Numbered from the stretch's first letter, positions 43,677 through 53,665 are shown. The stretch: 64,000 nucleotides of DNA from Natronorubrum daqingense (GCF_001971705.1 NZ_CP019327.1:124001-188000); one strand, 5' to 3'. The notes: generated by a model not told the origin, from the sequence alone. A program made the numbers and translations.

Positions 43677-44789
43677 ATGGCCAATCGAATCTACAGTCTG
43701 GATTCGATGCGGATCGTCGCGATGGTGTTCGTCGTCGCGATTCACACGAACCTCTTCAGGGGCCTCGGCGCGTACGGAAACGTCGCGAACTTCGTGATCG
43801 ATTCGGCTGGGCGATTCGTCGTTCCGTTTTTCTTCATGACCTCGGGGTACCTCTTCGCGCTCAAAACGGTGAATCGAGACCCCAAGACCTACTTGATCAA
43901 CCGAGTGGTGACTATCACCTCCCTTTACGTGTTCGGTCTGTTGCTCGCCGCGCCGGTGTTTCTGGCCGGCGCTGCCCTCGAGACGGGGATAAACAACCCG
44001 TACGTCGCGAGCGTTCTCCTCACTGAATTTGCGGGGTTTATCTCGCCGACCGGATTGCTCTACTACGGAGACTCGGTGTCCGTCATTCTGTGGTTCCTCC
44101 CGGCGCTGGCGTTCTCTCTGGCGTTCGTCTACAGTTTCGTTCGAGCGGGCAAGACCGCGTATCTCCTTCCCGTTTCGATCGTGTTGCACGCTATCGGGCT
44201 CTTGGGGGCGAGCTACACGATGTTCGTCGATATTCCATTCGAGGTGCGAGACGCCGTATTCTTCGGGTTCTTCTACACGAGTCTCGGATACGTCATCTAC
44301 TCGCAGGGGTTGACTCCGCGTCGAGATCACAGCACGACCTACCTCGGGTTGACCGTGCTGTTCACCGCCGTTCACGTCGGCGAACGATACGTGCTCGGAT
44401 ACGTGCTCACGGGTGAGACGATCACACAGGAGGTGTACGTCTCGAGCTATACGATCGGCACCGCGTTGGCCACGTTCTTCTTGTTTATGTACCTCCTCTC
44501 GCGACCGAACCTAGGAAAGGGAACGCCGGTACCGTCGTGGGGGACGTACGCCGTCGGCATTTACGTCGTTCATCCGGCCGTGTTGTACCCACTCGAGCGC
44601 TTCGATGAGGTCCTCCGAGTGCTCGGATACGATATTGGTAATACGCTCGCGTGGCACCTCCTCCTGCTCTGGGCGACGTTCTTCGGCGCGTTGCTCATCT
44701 ACCTCGTCGCACAAAAAATCGGAGCGCTCGAGCGAAATCGGTTACGTCTTCCACGAATTCGTCGGATTCGAAAGTTCGGGTCGAATTGA
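43677..44789 (+). CDS. Membrane-bound O-acyltransferase (acyltransferase_3 family)
   Basis: This 370-residue polytopic protein of about ten segments begins YSLDSMRIVAMVFVVAIHTN, the typical start of the acyltransferase_3 family with the catalytic His in HTN. Further motifs are FVVPFFFMTSGYLFA and GIYVVHPAVLYPLERF. Family members transfer acyl groups, often acetyl, to cell-surface polysaccharides. The start at 43677 (MANRIYSLD) matches this conserved beginning. The upstream 228 bp are AT-rich and hold the promoter. Substrate unknown. Confidence 0.87.
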   Translation: MANRIYSLDSMRIVAMVFVVAIHTNLFRGLGAYGNVANFVIDSAGRFVVPFFFMTSGYLFALKTVNRDPKTYLINRVVTITSLYVFGLLLAAPVFLAGAALETGINNPYVASVLLTEFAGFISPTGLLYYGDSVSVILWFLPALAFSLAFVYSFVRAGKTAYLLPVSIVLHAIGLLGASYTMFVDIPFEVRDAVFFGFFYTSLGYVIYSQGLTPRRDHSTTYLGLTVLFTAVHVGERYVLGYVLTGETITQEVYVSSYTIGTALATFFLFMYLLSRPNLGKGTPVPSWGTYAVGIYVVHPAVLYPLERFDEVLRVLGYDIGNTLAWHLLLLWATFFGALLIYLVAQKIGALERNRLRLPRIRRIRKFGSN

Positions 44790-44863
44790 ACGATACAGCC
44801 TATATCCACTTTTGCGCTCGTAATCGACGTTCGAGCATCAAACAGGTGCTAAAACAAGTAAGC

Positions 44864-44870
44864 TTTTACA
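44864..44870 (+). promoter_or_regulatory. TATA box of the DUF6159 membrane protein gene
   Basis: TTTTACA within AAGCTTTTACATTTC lies about 26 bp upstream of the ATG at 44893, as for a leaderless gene. Confidence 0.5.
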
Positions 44871-44892
44871 TTTCATTGGGTGAAACTTATTC

Positions 44893-45849
44893 ATGGCTGC
44901 TCAATTATCCCTCCGGGACCGGGTTCGAATGGGGGTCGCTATCACGCGCGGGTCGTTTCGCACGCTTCGACAACGGAAGTGGTTGTTCGTCTTTCCGATC
45001 TTGTACGGCCTCACGTGGGTCATCGGTCTCGGTCTCATCCTCGGTGGGATTTTCGTCGCATTAATCGCCGCGGGATACGCGCTCGCAGCACTCGAGTCGT
45101 TCGTGTCTCTCCCCGAAGGCACGGCAGACGACGTGGCGATGGCAGTGTTGTTCGCCTCGTCCGCGGTGTTCTTGTTCATCACGTCCTCCGTCGCGACGTT
45201 TTTTAGCGCCGCACTGGTCCATTCCGTCGGGAACATCTTCACAGACGAACAGACGGGAGTCCGCGACGGACTCGCGGGGGCGTGGAGTGCGAAACGAACG
45301 ATTCTCGCGTGGGGTGGCGTCGGTGCGGTCGTCGGACTGGTTATTCGGATCCTCGAGAACCGGACCGGACGTGGCTCCCGGTTCGTTCAATCTACGCTCG
45401 GATTCGCGTGGTCTGCGATGACGTTTTTCATCGTCCCCGTGATCGTCTTTCAAGCAGGTGGTCTCCGCGAGTCAGTTCGAAACAGTCTCGAGATATTCCG
45501 TCAGACCTGGGGCGAGGCAGCCGTGATCAACCTCGGAGTCGGACTCGTGATGTTTCCGTTGATCGCGATCATTGGGTTCGCCGGGATCGGTGCGCCGGCG
45601 CTCTTGCTCGAGGAACCGGGAACCGTGCTCACGATTACGGCTGTACCAACGCTCGTCCTCGTCGGAATCGCACTGGCGACGTATCAGGCTGCAACCGGCG
45701 TCGCGAAAACGGCGCTGTACTACCACGCAACCGGGAAGCCCTTGCCCGAAGAATTCGGCGACATCGATCCAACTGAATTCGTTTCGCAATCGGTAGATGA
45801 CGACCGCCACTCACCAGAGCCATCACCGCAGCAATCCGACGGAGTCTAA
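44893..45849 (+). CDS. DUF6159-like polytopic membrane protein
   Basis: This 318-residue protein has about seven hydrophobic segments. A cytoplasmic basic N-terminus SFRTLRQRKWLFVFPILYGL precedes them, and a charged tail ends the protein. FSAALVHSV, FVVPVIVFQAGG-like (FFIVPVIVFQAGGLRESVRN) and AATGVAKTALYYHATGKPLP match DUF6159-type proteins. The function is unknown. A TATA element lies 26 bp upstream of the start. It is followed by DUF4870 on the opposite strand (convergent). Confidence 0.8.
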   Translation: MAAQLSLRDRVRMGVAITRGSFRTLRQRKWLFVFPILYGLTWVIGLGLILGGIFVALIAAGYALAALESFVSLPEGTADDVAMAVLFASSAVFLFITSSVATFFSAALVHSVGNIFTDEQTGVRDGLAGAWSAKRTILAWGGVGAVVGLVIRILENRTGRGSRFVQSTLGFAWSAMTFFIVPVIVFQAGGLRESVRNSLEIFRQTWGEAAVINLGVGLVMFPLIAIIGFAGIGAPALLLEEPGTVLTITAVPTLVLVGIALATYQAATGVAKTALYYHATGKPLPEEFGDIDPTEFVSQSVDDDRHSPEPSPQQSDGV

Positions 45850-45904
45850 CCTCGTTTCTTCTCGCTTCTCCTCGATACTCGAGTAAAAACACGATGACGG
45901 CAGT

Positions 45905-46282
45905 TCAGAGTATCTTCGGTGCGAGCGGATACTCCCAGGCGGTGTCGCCGCTTGCTTTGATCGTTGCCCACACGCAAAACGCGATGTCTATGACAAACAG
46001 GAGGAAGATCACCAACACGGCGACCGAGGTGATCGTTCCAGAGACCGATTGCAATCCGATTCCGACGAGGAACGCCAGGGCGAACGATGCGAAGAAGAAG
46101 AGTTGCCAGTTGAGTGCATTTTGTGCGTTTGCTTCGGTGTATTCGCTGCTCGAGAGCAGATAAACCACTCCTGCCCCGATAAATCCGAAGACCAGTCCGA
46201 TTATGTGGACGAGGACTCCCATGACAGTTCTTTCGTTCGACTGTGCATCGCTCGCGGACGGGTTGGTAGTTGGTGTTGCCAT
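45905..46282 (-). CDS. DUF4870 membrane protein
   Basis: This 125-residue protein has four hydrophobic segments with GVLVHIIGLVFGFIGAGVVY and YTEANAQNALNWQLFFFASF. These are hallmarks of the DUF4870/TMEM-like family (HxxG...HAxxALNWQL). No enzymatic role is known. Upstream (46283-46539) is a strongly AT-rich stretch with ATATACATATAG that probably holds its promoter. It converges on the DUF6159 gene, with 55 bp between stops. Confidence 0.85.
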   Translation of the reverse strand: MATPTTNPSASDAQSNERTVMGVLVHIIGLVFGFIGAGVVYLLSSSEYTEANAQNALNWQLFFFASFALAFLVGIGLQSVSGTITSVAVLVIFLLFVIDIAFCVWATIKASGDTAWEYPLAPKIL

Positions 46283-46539
46283 CGTTCAATTCACGGATTA
46301 GTGTAATATACATATAGTTTTTGTGGAGAATTTAATGTGTTCGAACAGAGCCCTCTGTGTGCCAGTCTCTACACTCTCTGAACGAGTGGATCGGCGGAAC
46401 TCAGATATCGGTATCCACAAACCACGTTCAGACTCGGTCGCGATTTCGATGCGAACGACGCACACCTGCGAGCGTCTATCGTTGGAAACCGAGCTAGAAC
46501 CGATTGAGCGGAGAGGAACGGGGTCGCGTTCGTCGTGAC

Positions 46540-46920
46540 TCAGCCCTCGGTTCGTGACTCGAGGCGGAGACGCGCTTCACCTTCGAGTTCGGTAAGTGCC
46601 GACACGTCCTCGAGTCGTGCGACGACGGACACCGGTGTGGCGGCGCGTGGTTCGTCGGTTTCACTGGCGGGAGTCGGGCCCCAGAACAAACACAGTTTGT
46701 CGCCCGCCGGCCAGTAGGCGAGTGCACCCTCGGGAACGACTTCTCGAGCGCTTTCCGGCGGTACGTCGAGTGCGACGTCGATATAGAGCTCGTCGCCCCA
46801 GCGGACGGCATCGCCACCGACGGGGAGTACGCACTCGAGTGCAGCCTGCGTTTTCGGCGCGTCGCCGGTCCAGGTCGCCTCGAGGGCGTGATCGTCGACG
46901 AAGACGGTGAGGTCGGCCAT
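46540..46920 (-). CDS. Cyclophilin-like fold protein
   Basis: This 126-residue protein has the all-beta pattern of the cyclophilin-like family typified by TM1367: ALEATWTGDAPKTQAALECV, WGDELYIDVALDVPPE, GALAYWPAGDKLCLFWGPTP and AATPVSVVARLEDV. Unlike true cyclophilins it lacks the Arg and Phe/Trp peptidyl-prolyl isomerase residues in recognisable form. The family is common in archaea and of unknown function. It stands alone on the minus strand, 80 bp upstream of a membrane protein gene stop. Confidence 0.78.
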   Translation of the reverse strand: MADLTVFVDDHALEATWTGDAPKTQAALECVLPVGGDAVRWGDELYIDVALDVPPESAREVVPEGALAYWPAGDKLCLFWGPTPASETDEPRAATPVSVVARLEDVSALTELEGEARLRLESRTEG

Positions 46921-47000
46921 ACGCTGTGCCAGACGCCGTCGATACTTCAGTGTCCGTGGTGTGTTGGGTCCGTTGGCAACGATACCGAGGTCTACTGGTT

Positions 47001-47909
47001 CTATTGGCGCGGCGCGTCGATCTCGCGTGAGCGAACGCGTTCGACCCTCTCGAGTGCGCCCTCGGGGTCGTCGATCGCGTCGCGGTCACAGCGAACGTCG
47101 AACCAGCGGTTGCGCTCGATGACGAGTTCCTCGTCGGTCAGCTCGATCGTGCCAATTCGGTCCCACGGAATCAGCTTAGAGTTGAATCGATCGACGACGA
47201 GGCCGGCGTCGTATGCCTGAAGCGTGGCCCCGCCCCATCGAGAGTCGGCTTCCGGCTGTTCGAAGGCCCCCCACTCGCGGCGCTGTCCGACCCACAACAA
47301 GAGGAGAATCGAGCCATAACCGAGAAGGCGCGCCCCGGACCCCCCCTCCGAAAACGCTGCCTGGAGACCAGCGAGTACGAACAAGACGCCGGAACCGACG
47401 ATCGCGATACTCCAGCCAGGACCGTCGAATCGTGTGGTCTGCCAGGTCCACTCGACAGTCGGCTCGCCAGTTACCGCTGCAATGAATCGGTTGCGAGTCA
47501 TCTGGGAGAGGCCAATCGCGATCGCGACCGTAATTATCGCGAATCCGGCCGCGGTCGCGGCGAGTTGCGGAGAGAGGGTGATCTGTACCAGCCACGCAGC
47601 GAGTGGCACGGCCGCGAACGCTACCGCTGGGAGGTACCAGAGCGACCGCCGGAGGCGGTTCTGGCCGAGTCGTTCGGGGACGCCCTCAAGTCGATTCCCG
47701 AAGACGAGGGTTACGAGTAAGACGCCGGTAACCGTGCTTGGTGCGGTTGCGAGGAGCGTCGCCGTCGAGGCGTCAACGGCAATCCCACCGATCGTCGCGA
47801 ATCCGGCGACGACGAGGCCGAGGTAGAAGCCGATACCGACCTTGAAACCGAGGTCGATACCGTTGCTCCCGGCGGGTTTGGGGACGGACTGTCGCTCGCG
47901 GGAGAGCAT
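47001..47909 (-). CDS. Membrane protein with a C-terminal PH-like domain
   Basis: This 302-residue protein has about eight hydrophobic segments in its first 200 residues (for example GFYLGLVVAGFATIGGIAV, LAATAAGFAIITVAIAIGL, ILLLLWVGQRREWG). The C-terminal domain of about 80 residues has ATLQAYDAGLVVDRFNSKLI and PWDRIGTIELTDEELVIERN, the pattern of bacterial PH-like domains. PH-like domains at membranes often bind lipid or protein. No signal peptide is apparent. I do not recognise a named family and it has no partner gene. Confidence 0.6.
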   Translation of the reverse strand: MLSRERQSVPKPAGSNGIDLGFKVGIGFYLGLVVAGFATIGGIAVDASTATLLATAPSTVTGVLLVTLVFGNRLEGVPERLGQNRLRRSLWYLPAVAFAAVPLAAWLVQITLSPQLAATAAGFAIITVAIAIGLSQMTRNRFIAAVTGEPTVEWTWQTTRFDGPGWSIAIVGSGVLFVLAGLQAAFSEGGSGARLLGYGSILLLLWVGQRREWGAFEQPEADSRWGGATLQAYDAGLVVDRFNSKLIPWDRIGTIELTDEELVIERNRWFDVRCDRDAIDDPEGALERVERVRSREIDAPRQ

Positions 47910-48085
47910 CTACCGGAACGATGTGACACTGTTACTAAACGATTCTGTCTGCTATCGTTCATCTCGGTGTTGATCGAGCGAACGCCGCCGTCGTCTGCGA
48001 GCAGTCGTGTCGGTCGACCGAGATCGGTCACGAACGACTTCGAACCCCAGCAAGGATTAACACGCTGTTCGTGGTGACTCGTCGC

Positions 48086-48436
48086 ATGTTCGCACGCTTA
48101 ACCCAGTACAAACACGAGGAGGTCCAGTTCGACGACAACCGGACGACCGGCGAGTCCCAAACCGAGGACTCGGTCAATCCGGACGCGGAGGACTACTTCG
48201 GCACCGAGATGGACGAACTGGGCGTCGAGACGTGGGAGACTGTCGAATACGAGGACGATCCGATCCAGCGACGCTCAATCACGGTCGACGGCGTCACTGC
48301 CATCTCCGTCTCGCAAGAGTCGATCGATGCGGACGAACAGGACCTCCCCGGGCGGCCGATCCAGTTGCACGTGGGTGCGGGAACGACGACCCTCGAGCAC
48401 GCCGAAATCGTGGAAGTTCAGGACGAAACCCCGTAG
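48086..48436 (+). CDS. Uncharacterised acidic protein
   Basis: This 116-residue protein begins MFARLTQYKHEEVQFDDNRT. It has a charged central part with DAEDYFGTEMDELGVETWET and a C-terminal beta region ITVDGVTAISVSQESIDADE then PIQLHVGAGTTTLEHAEIVE. It has no membrane segment or cysteine and is not assigned to a family. The ATG at 48086 is preferred to an in-frame GTG five codons upstream. It lies 128 bp before pyrG on the same strand. Confidence 0.6.
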   Translation: MFARLTQYKHEEVQFDDNRTTGESQTEDSVNPDAEDYFGTEMDELGVETWETVEYEDDPIQRRSITVDGVTAISVSQESIDADEQDLPGRPIQLHVGAGTTTLEHAEIVEVQDETP

Positions 48437-48563
48437 CCGCCCGAGAGCCCGGAGGCCTTGCCGCCACTAAATCGCGCGTTACGCCTCGAGTCGAGAGTGC
48501 TAGTCCGTCCCGGTGGCGAACCAGTCCCGAAATCGTTTTCAACCGCTCACGCGGACACTCGGT

Positions 48564-50252
48564 ATGCCGACGGAATCGGACACTCATTATGACCCTTCCC
48601 TGGGGAACAAGTTCATCTTCGTCACCGGCGGCGTGATGTCGGGACTCGGCAAGGGGATCACGGCCGCGAGCACCGGCCGACTCCTCAAAACGGCCGGGTT
48701 CGACGTGACTGCCGTGAAGATCGACCCGTATCTCAACGTCGACGCGGGGACGATGAATCCGTACCAACACGGAGAGGTGTACGTCCTCGAGGACGGCGGC
48801 GAGGTCGACCTCGATCTGGGGAACTACGAGCGCTTCCTCGATATCGACATGACCTCGGACCACAACATCACCACCGGGAAGACGTACCAACACGTCATCG
48901 AGAAGGAGCGTGCGGGCGACTATCTCGGGAAAACCGTCCAGATCATCCCACACATCACCGACGACATCAAGCGGCGGATTCGGGAAGCCGCCGAGGGCAC
49001 CGACGTCTGTCTCATCGAAGTCGGTGGCACCGTCGGTGACATCGAGGGGATGCCCTACCTCGAGGCCTTACGCCAGTTCGCTCACGAGGAACCCGAGGAG
49101 AACGTCCTCTTCACGCACGTCACGCTCGTCCCGTACTCGAAAAACGGCGAGCAGAAGACGAAACCGACCCAACACTCCGTCAAGGAGGTCCGTTCGATCG
49201 GTCTCCAGCCGGACATCATCGTCGGCCGCTGCGAGGATCGACTCGACCCCGAGACGAAAGAGAAGATTGCGCTGTTCTGTGACATCCCGACCGACGCGGT
49301 GTTCTCGAACCCCGACGTCGAGGACGTCTATCACGTCCCGTTGATGGTCGAAGAGGAAGGACTCGACCAGTACGTCTTAGAGCACTTCGGACTCGCCGAC
49401 GAAGCGCTGGCGACCGGCGAGCGGACGAACGACTGGCGCGAGATCGTCACGACCGAGAAAGACGGGAACGTGGATGTCGCACTCGTCGGAAAGTACGACC
49501 TCGAGGACGCCTACATGTCCATCCACGAGTCGCTGAAACACGCCGGCTTCGAGGTCGGTGTCGACGTGAACGTCCACTGGGTGGCCGCCGATGAACTGGC
49601 CGACGGCCACGACGGCCAACTCGAGGGAATGGAGGGCGTTATCGTCCCCGGCGGCTTCGGCATGCGCGGCTCGGAGGGCAAAATCGAGGCCGTTCGCTAC
49701 GCCCGCGAGAACGACGTTCCGTTCCTCGGGCTCTGTCTCGGCTTTCAGATGGCCGTCGTCGAGTACGCCCGGAACGTGCTGGGACTCGAGGGCGCACACT
49801 CCGCTGAAATGGTCGAGGATACGCCACATCCGATCATCGACATTCTGCCCGAACAGTACGAAGTCGAGGACATGGGCGGGACGATGCGACTCGGCGAGCA
49901 CACGACCGTGATCGAACCCGAGACGCTCGCCTACGACCTCTACGACGACACGTCCTGTACGGAGCGCCACCGCCACCGATACGAGGTCAATCCGGAGTAC
50001 TTCGATGACTTCGAGGACGAACCGCTGACGTTCTCGGGAACGGCAGGAAACCGAATGGAGATCCTCGAACTCGAGGATCACCCCTACTTCCTCGGGACGC
50101 AGTTCCACCCCGAGTACACGTCCCGACCCGGCCAGCCGAGTCCGCCGTTCCTCGGCCTCGTCGAGGCGATTGCCGGAGACGGGAACGGGACAAACGCGGC
50201 GGACGCGGACCGCGACTCGACGACCGATGCGGAAACGGAGGTTACTCACTGA
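48564..50252 (+). CDS. pyrG: CTP synthase
   Basis: This 562-residue enzyme aminates UTP to CTP with glutamine. The amidoligase domain has [20 protein letters not shown] (P-loop), [20 protein letters not shown] and [17 protein letters not shown]. The glutaminase domain has [19 protein letters not shown] (catalytic Cys) and the FHPEYTSRP His/Glu pair. The ATG at 48564 is placed where the family starts, and an upstream TTG-initiated form is less likely. The stop overlaps the start of the GMP synthase subunit (TGATG), so two glutamine-linked nucleotide steps are coupled. Confidence 0.96.
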   Translation: MPTESDTHYDPSLGNKFIFVTGGVMSGLGKGITAASTGRLLKTAGFDVTAVKIDPYLNVDAGTMNPYQHGEVYVLEDGGEVDLDLGNYERFLDIDMTSDHNITTGKTYQHVIEKERAGDYLGKTVQIIPHITDDIKRRIREAAEGTDVCLIEVGGTVGDIEGMPYLEALRQFAHEEPEENVLFTHVTLVPYSKNGEQKTKPTQHSVKEVRSIGLQPDIIVGRCEDRLDPETKEKIALFCDIPTDAVFSNPDVEDVYHVPLMVEEEGLDQYVLEHFGLADEALATGERTNDWREIVTTEKDGNVDVALVGKYDLEDAYMSIHESLKHAGFEVGVDVNVHWVAADELADGHDGQLEGMEGVIVPGGFGMRGSEGKIEAVRYARENDVPFLGLCLGFQMAVVEYARNVLGLEGAHSAEMVEDTPHPIIDILPEQYEVEDMGGTMRLGEHTTVIEPETLAYDLYDDTSCTERHRHRYEVNPEYFDDFEDEPLTFSGTAGNRMEILELEDHPYFLGTQFHPEYTSRPGQPSPPFLGLVEAIAGDGNGTNAADADRDSTTDAETEVTH

Positions 50253-51169
50253 TGGTAGAAACAGACACGTTCGTTCCAGAGGCAGTTGCAGAGATCGGCG
50301 ACGAAATCGGCGACTCGAACGCCGTCATCGCGCTTTCGGGCGGTGTCGACTCCTCGGTCGCCGCCGCACTCGCGTACGAATCGATCGGGGACCAGCTTAC
50401 TCCGGTCTACGTCGATACCGGATTGATGCGCAAAGGCGAGACCGACCAGATCCGCGAGACGTTCGACTACATGGAGTCGCTGCGGATCGTCGACGCGAAA
50501 GATCGGTTCCTCGAGGCCCTCGCCGGCGTCACGGACCCCGAGGAGAAACGACACATCATCGGCGAGCAGTTCATCCGGGAGTTCGAGCGCGAGGCGACTG
50601 AGGCCGACGCTGACTACCTCGTCCAGGGGACGATCTATCCCGACCGAATCGAGAGCGAGGGGGGAATCAAGTCCCACCACAACGTCGGCGGCCTCCCCGA
50701 CGTCGTCGATTTCGACGGCATCGTCGAACCCGTCCGCGACCTCTACAAGGACGAAGTTCGCGAGGTCGCACGCCACCTCGGCCTCGACGAAATCGTCGCC
50801 GAGCGGATGCCGTTCCCCGGCCCCGGCCTCGCCGTGCGCGTCATCGGCGAAGTCACCGACGAGAAACTCGAGGTCGCGCGCCACGCCTGTCACGTCGTCG
50901 AGGACGAACTCGAGGAGTACGAGCCGTGGCAAGCCCTCGCCGCCGTGATCGGGAAGGCGACCGGTGTCAAAGGTGACAATCGGGTTCACGGCTGGGTCGT
51001 CTCCGTTCGCTCGGTCGACTCCCGTGATGGCATGACCGCCCGTGCTCAGGAAATCGACTGGCAGACCCTCCAGCGGATCCAGTCGCGTATCACCGGCGAG
51101 AACGAAACCGTCGCTCGCGTCGTCTACGACGTGACGCACAAGCCACCGGCGACGATCGAGTACGAATGA
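50252..51169 (+). CDS. guaAB: GMP synthase ATP pyrophosphatase subunit
   Basis: This 305-residue protein is the ATP-PPase subunit of the two-subunit archaeal GMP synthase, converting XMP to GMP with ammonia from a separate glutaminase. The PP-loop is [42 protein letters not shown] and the C-terminal dimerisation domain ending [16 protein letters not shown]-like ([17 protein letters not shown]) are family-typical. The glutaminase (guaAA) is not in the window. It overlaps pyrG by one base and the next gene by four (ATGA). Confidence 0.95.
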   Translation: MVETDTFVPEAVAEIGDEIGDSNAVIALSGGVDSSVAAALAYESIGDQLTPVYVDTGLMRKGETDQIRETFDYMESLRIVDAKDRFLEALAGVTDPEEKRHIIGEQFIREFEREATEADADYLVQGTIYPDRIESEGGIKSHHNVGGLPDVVDFDGIVEPVRDLYKDEVREVARHLGLDEIVAERMPFPGPGLAVRVIGEVTDEKLEVARHACHVVEDELEEYEPWQALAAVIGKATGVKGDNRVHGWVVSVRSVDSRDGMTARAQEIDWQTLQRIQSRITGENETVARVVYDVTHKPPATIEYE

Positions 51170-51495
51170 CGGAACTGAACGCGATCGTCGTCGGTCCCGA
51201 CGAGGACGAGATCACGCCCGCGCTCGAGGCCGAAGGAGCTAGCGTCACCCGCCTCAATGGCGTGGTAACCCGGCCCGTGCTCGAGGAAGCTGGCATCGTC
51301 GAGGCCGATCTGTACGTGCTGACGGATATCGGGCAGGCGACGACGATTCCGATCGTCTGTGATCTCACGGACGACGTTCGGACGGTCGTCTACGCTCGCA
51401 GAACCGTTCCGGAGTTCGTCAAGGGCCAACTGGACATCGCGATCGATCCGAAGCTGATGGACGCCTCGCTCGTCGCCGAGGAACTGACCGACTAA
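51166..51495 (+). CDS. DUF7126-like small Rossmann-type protein
   Basis: This 109-residue protein starts [20 protein letters not shown]. It has an alpha/beta pattern with [20 protein letters not shown] and [20 protein letters not shown], resembling a single NAD-binding TrkA-N-like half-domain, but no GxGxxG loop is present. It overlaps guaAB by ATGA and is the last gene of the pyrG operon. The family (DUF7126, from memory) is haloarchaeal and often sits behind guaAB. It might regulate nucleotide synthesis, which is inference only. Confidence 0.8.
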   Translation: MTELNAIVVGPDEDEITPALEAEGASVTRLNGVVTRPVLEEAGIVEADLYVLTDIGQATTIPIVCDLTDDVRTVVYARRTVPEFVKGQLDIAIDPKLMDASLVAEELTD

Positions 51496-51504
51496 CGTCG
51501 GCGC

Positions 51505-51520
51505 TGTCGCTCTTTTTCAC
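51505..51520 (+). terminator. T-run terminator of the pyrG-guaAB operon
   Basis: Ten bases beyond the last stop codon the sequence reads CGCTCTTTTTCACGAGCG, a pyrimidine run with five consecutive T flanked by CGCTC/GAGCG. Poly-T tracts of this sort terminate archaeal transcription. Confidence 0.5.
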
Positions 51521-51599
51521 GAGCGGTACGGACGCATATCGCACACGCGACGGACAGTGAAACGGAAACCAATCACGATACCTGAAATGTAATCGATCT

Positions 51600-51890
51600 C
51601 GAACGGAGATTTAGCCGAATAAAACTGGGCTAAATTCGGTGGAATCCGGTGTAAGACACTGCTACCATCGCCCCGGTTGAAGTGCAAGCCGCTGATTGGA
51701 TGAGATGGAGGTCGACGGGCAGACCCCACCAAGGCATTATGCCTATTCCCGTGACTTCCAGCAACCCCACCACAGCACCCTTCCCCACCATTGCCACACC
51801 GTTTTCTAACTGACACGGGCTCTTGCACCAGTCCGTGTCGGCTACGGTAGGCAATTTCGAGGCGCGTCAACCCGACGCGCTTCTTTACTG
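51600..51890 (-). other. Gene-free region with a cluster of stable hairpins
   Basis: Between 51496 and 52019 no protein gene is convincing. The segment has several perfect hairpins: TTTAGCC/GGCTAAA (51610-51634), AGGCA-TTA-TGCCT (51732-51744), GACACGG/CCGTGTC with a 14-nt loop (51812-51839), and GCGCGTC-AACCC-GACGCGC (51862-51880). GC content is lower than in flanking genes. It may be a structured non-coding RNA or a relic of an IS200/IS605-like end. The strand is uncertain. The reading frames that cross it are repetitive and lack family features. Confidence 0.4.
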
Positions 51891-52019
51891 GGTTTCTACG
51901 CACATCGACACTGCACTCGTCAGTGGCTCGTCTCCGTTCTGAATAGCCACATCAAAAGCGACTCCTTCTATTGGCTAATCGGTCGCCGCTTCCGCGAGAC
52001 GCATCGACTGCGCCGTCGA

Positions 52020-52883
52020 CTAGTCGCCTGCGTCGCTGAGTCGCTCCAATACCGGAATCTCCTCGAGTCGCTGCGCCGAGAGGATATCCCAGTCGATTCC
52101 AGACGGCTGCTCGGCACCGTCCGGTCGAATCGTTCGCTCGGGCGTGACGATCAGGTCCATCGAGACGTCGTGATCGCCGATCGAAACCGCGTCGTCGACT
52201 AGCTGTCGTTCGTGTACCGTTGTCGCGACCGTGGTCGTCTCGTCGACGAGGCCGAATTCGGCCAACAGCGCGTACTCGAGGTCGCTGTAGCCCTCGCCTT
52301 TGCCGATTCGACCGCCCTCGACGGACTCGTGGCTAGCGCTGCGTGTCGTCTCCGCCGAGTTGTGATCCACGCTCACTGCCACGCTGCCGGAAACGATCAG
52401 GTCAATTTCTGGGACCGCTTCGGGACCGACTTGTTCGCCGTGTTTCGACGACCCCGAAACCGTCGTGGCCGCGTCGTAGTCCTCGAGTTCGTCTGGGTCT
52501 AGTTTCAGGAAACACCGCTCGTCGGCGAGTCGGGGAACGGCCATGTAAACCGTCTTCCCGGCTTTCAGCGCGCGGCGTCGAACCGGGAGCTGTGGTGCGT
52601 CGGGGTTGGCTTTGATCGTCGATGCGTCTCGCCACGCCTGCTGTTGTGCGAGTCGCTCCGCTGCCTCGTCCGCACCGTCGAAGTTCGGAATCCGACCGTG
52701 GGGCGGAAACGGGAATCTGGCCGTTCCGCTCTCCTCGAGGTCGTCCCAGACGCGTTCGCGAATCGATTTCTTGTCGGTCGGTTCCACCGGCTCAGTCGAC
52801 GGCGTCTCAGTGTCGTCCATCGTTGCCTCGGTTTCGTCCGTGGTTGCCTCGGTCTCGTCCGTATTCGGGTCTGTCTCGTCCAT
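52020..52883 (-). CDS. 5-formyltetrahydrofolate cyclo-ligase
   Basis: This 287-residue enzyme converts 5-formyl-THF to 5,10-methenyl-THF with ATP. It has the family layout: RERVWDDLEESGTARFPFPP, YMAVPRLADERCFLKLDPDE and the ATP-binding GRIGKGEGYSDLEYALLAEF. An N-terminal extension of about 40 residues contains the repeat TDETEAT three times and is likely disordered. The start was placed at 52883 (MDETDPN). moaB lies 19 bp upstream on the same strand, so the two are an operon. Methenyl-THF is the precursor of the formyl donor used by PurNH. Confidence 0.82.
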   Translation of the reverse strand: MDETDPNTDETEATTDETEATMDDTETPSTEPVEPTDKKSIRERVWDDLEESGTARFPFPPHGRIPNFDGADEAAERLAQQQAWRDASTIKANPDAPQLPVRRRALKAGKTVYMAVPRLADERCFLKLDPDELEDYDAATTVSGSSKHGEQVGPEAVPEIDLIVSGSVAVSVDHNSAETTRSASHESVEGGRIGKGEGYSDLEYALLAEFGLVDETTTVATTVHERQLVDDAVSIGDHDVSMDLIVTPERTIRPDGAEQPSGIDWDILSAQRLEEIPVLERLSDAGD

Positions 52884-52902
52884 CTTGCTGACCTCCGTTC
52901 TG

Positions 52903-53562
52903 TTAGTGCTCTCCGTTCTCGTGGTCGGTCGTTTCCGCGTCGGCGTCGGCAGTGTCGACTGCACCGTTTGCGTCCGCGTCCTCGTCGTCACTCGTCCACC
53001 GCGTTTCCTCGAGTTCCTCGCGTGCGAGGCTGACGAGATGGGTCACTTCGGGGAGGAGAATCTCCTCGGCTCCGAGGCGGGCCGCGTCTTCGTTTCCAGG
53101 CAGACAGAAGACCGGAACGCCGTCGGCAACGCCCGCGAGCGGCCGTGCAGCGATCACTCGAGTCCCGACGTTGTCGAACGAGAGGCTGGTAAAGACATCT
53201 GCGAACGCGGGGAGTTCCTTCCCGAGAAGCGGTCGGATCGCTTCGATGGCGATATCGTCGGGTTCGACGCTCGTCGCACCGGCCGTAACGACGATCTCGA
53301 CGTCGTCACGGTCGATCAATCGAGAGACGGTGCCCTGGACGCGATCGAGATCGGCACCGACGTGCTCTCGCGTCGCCACCTCGTGTCCACCTTTCTTGAG
53401 CGCCGTTACGATCGCACCGCCAGCGGCGTCGGACTCGAGCGTTCGGTCGGTCGAAATCGTCACGACACCGGCACAGAGTTGCGGACCGTCTGCGTTCTCG
53501 GCGTCGCGTGTTCCGCGTCCGTGCTCGCTCTCCTCACGTCGACTCGAGTCCGAATCGGCCAT
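52903..53562 (-). CDS. moaB: Molybdopterin biosynthesis protein MoaB/MogA
   Basis: This 219-residue protein has the MogA/MoaB fold with GVVTISTDRTLESDAAGGAI, VEIVVTAGATSVEPDDIAIE and GVPVFCLPGNEDAARLGAEE, including the (T)GGTG-equivalent loop TAGAT. It adenylylates molybdopterin before metal insertion. N- and C-terminal tails (residues 1-35 and 190-219) are acidic and likely disordered. The start at 53562 (MADSDSS) is chosen over upstream codons. It precedes MthfS on the same strand. Confidence 0.85.
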   Translation of the reverse strand: MADSDSSRREESEHGRGTRDAENADGPQLCAGVVTISTDRTLESDAAGGAIVTALKKGGHEVATREHVGADLDRVQGTVSRLIDRDDVEIVVTAGATSVEPDDIAIEAIRPLLGKELPAFADVFTSLSFDNVGTRVIAARPLAGVADGVPVFCLPGNEDAARLGAEEILLPEVTHLVSLAREELEETRWTSDDEDADANGAVDTADADAETTDHENGEH

Positions 53563-53665
53563 GAACGTGGTTCGACGGGCCAGCGGGTAAAACCTGCTCA
53601 CTGGAAGATTCGATTCGGAGATGGAGCCCAACTGTTATGGACGGCGTTTCCGTCTGTGTACGCGT

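Noticed and set aside
51517-51903. Minus-strand frame of 128 codons in the hairpin region
   Set aside because: It is repetitive, basic and Gly/Arg-rich, has no recognisable fold, and its termini fall at hairpins. I cannot support it as a gene.
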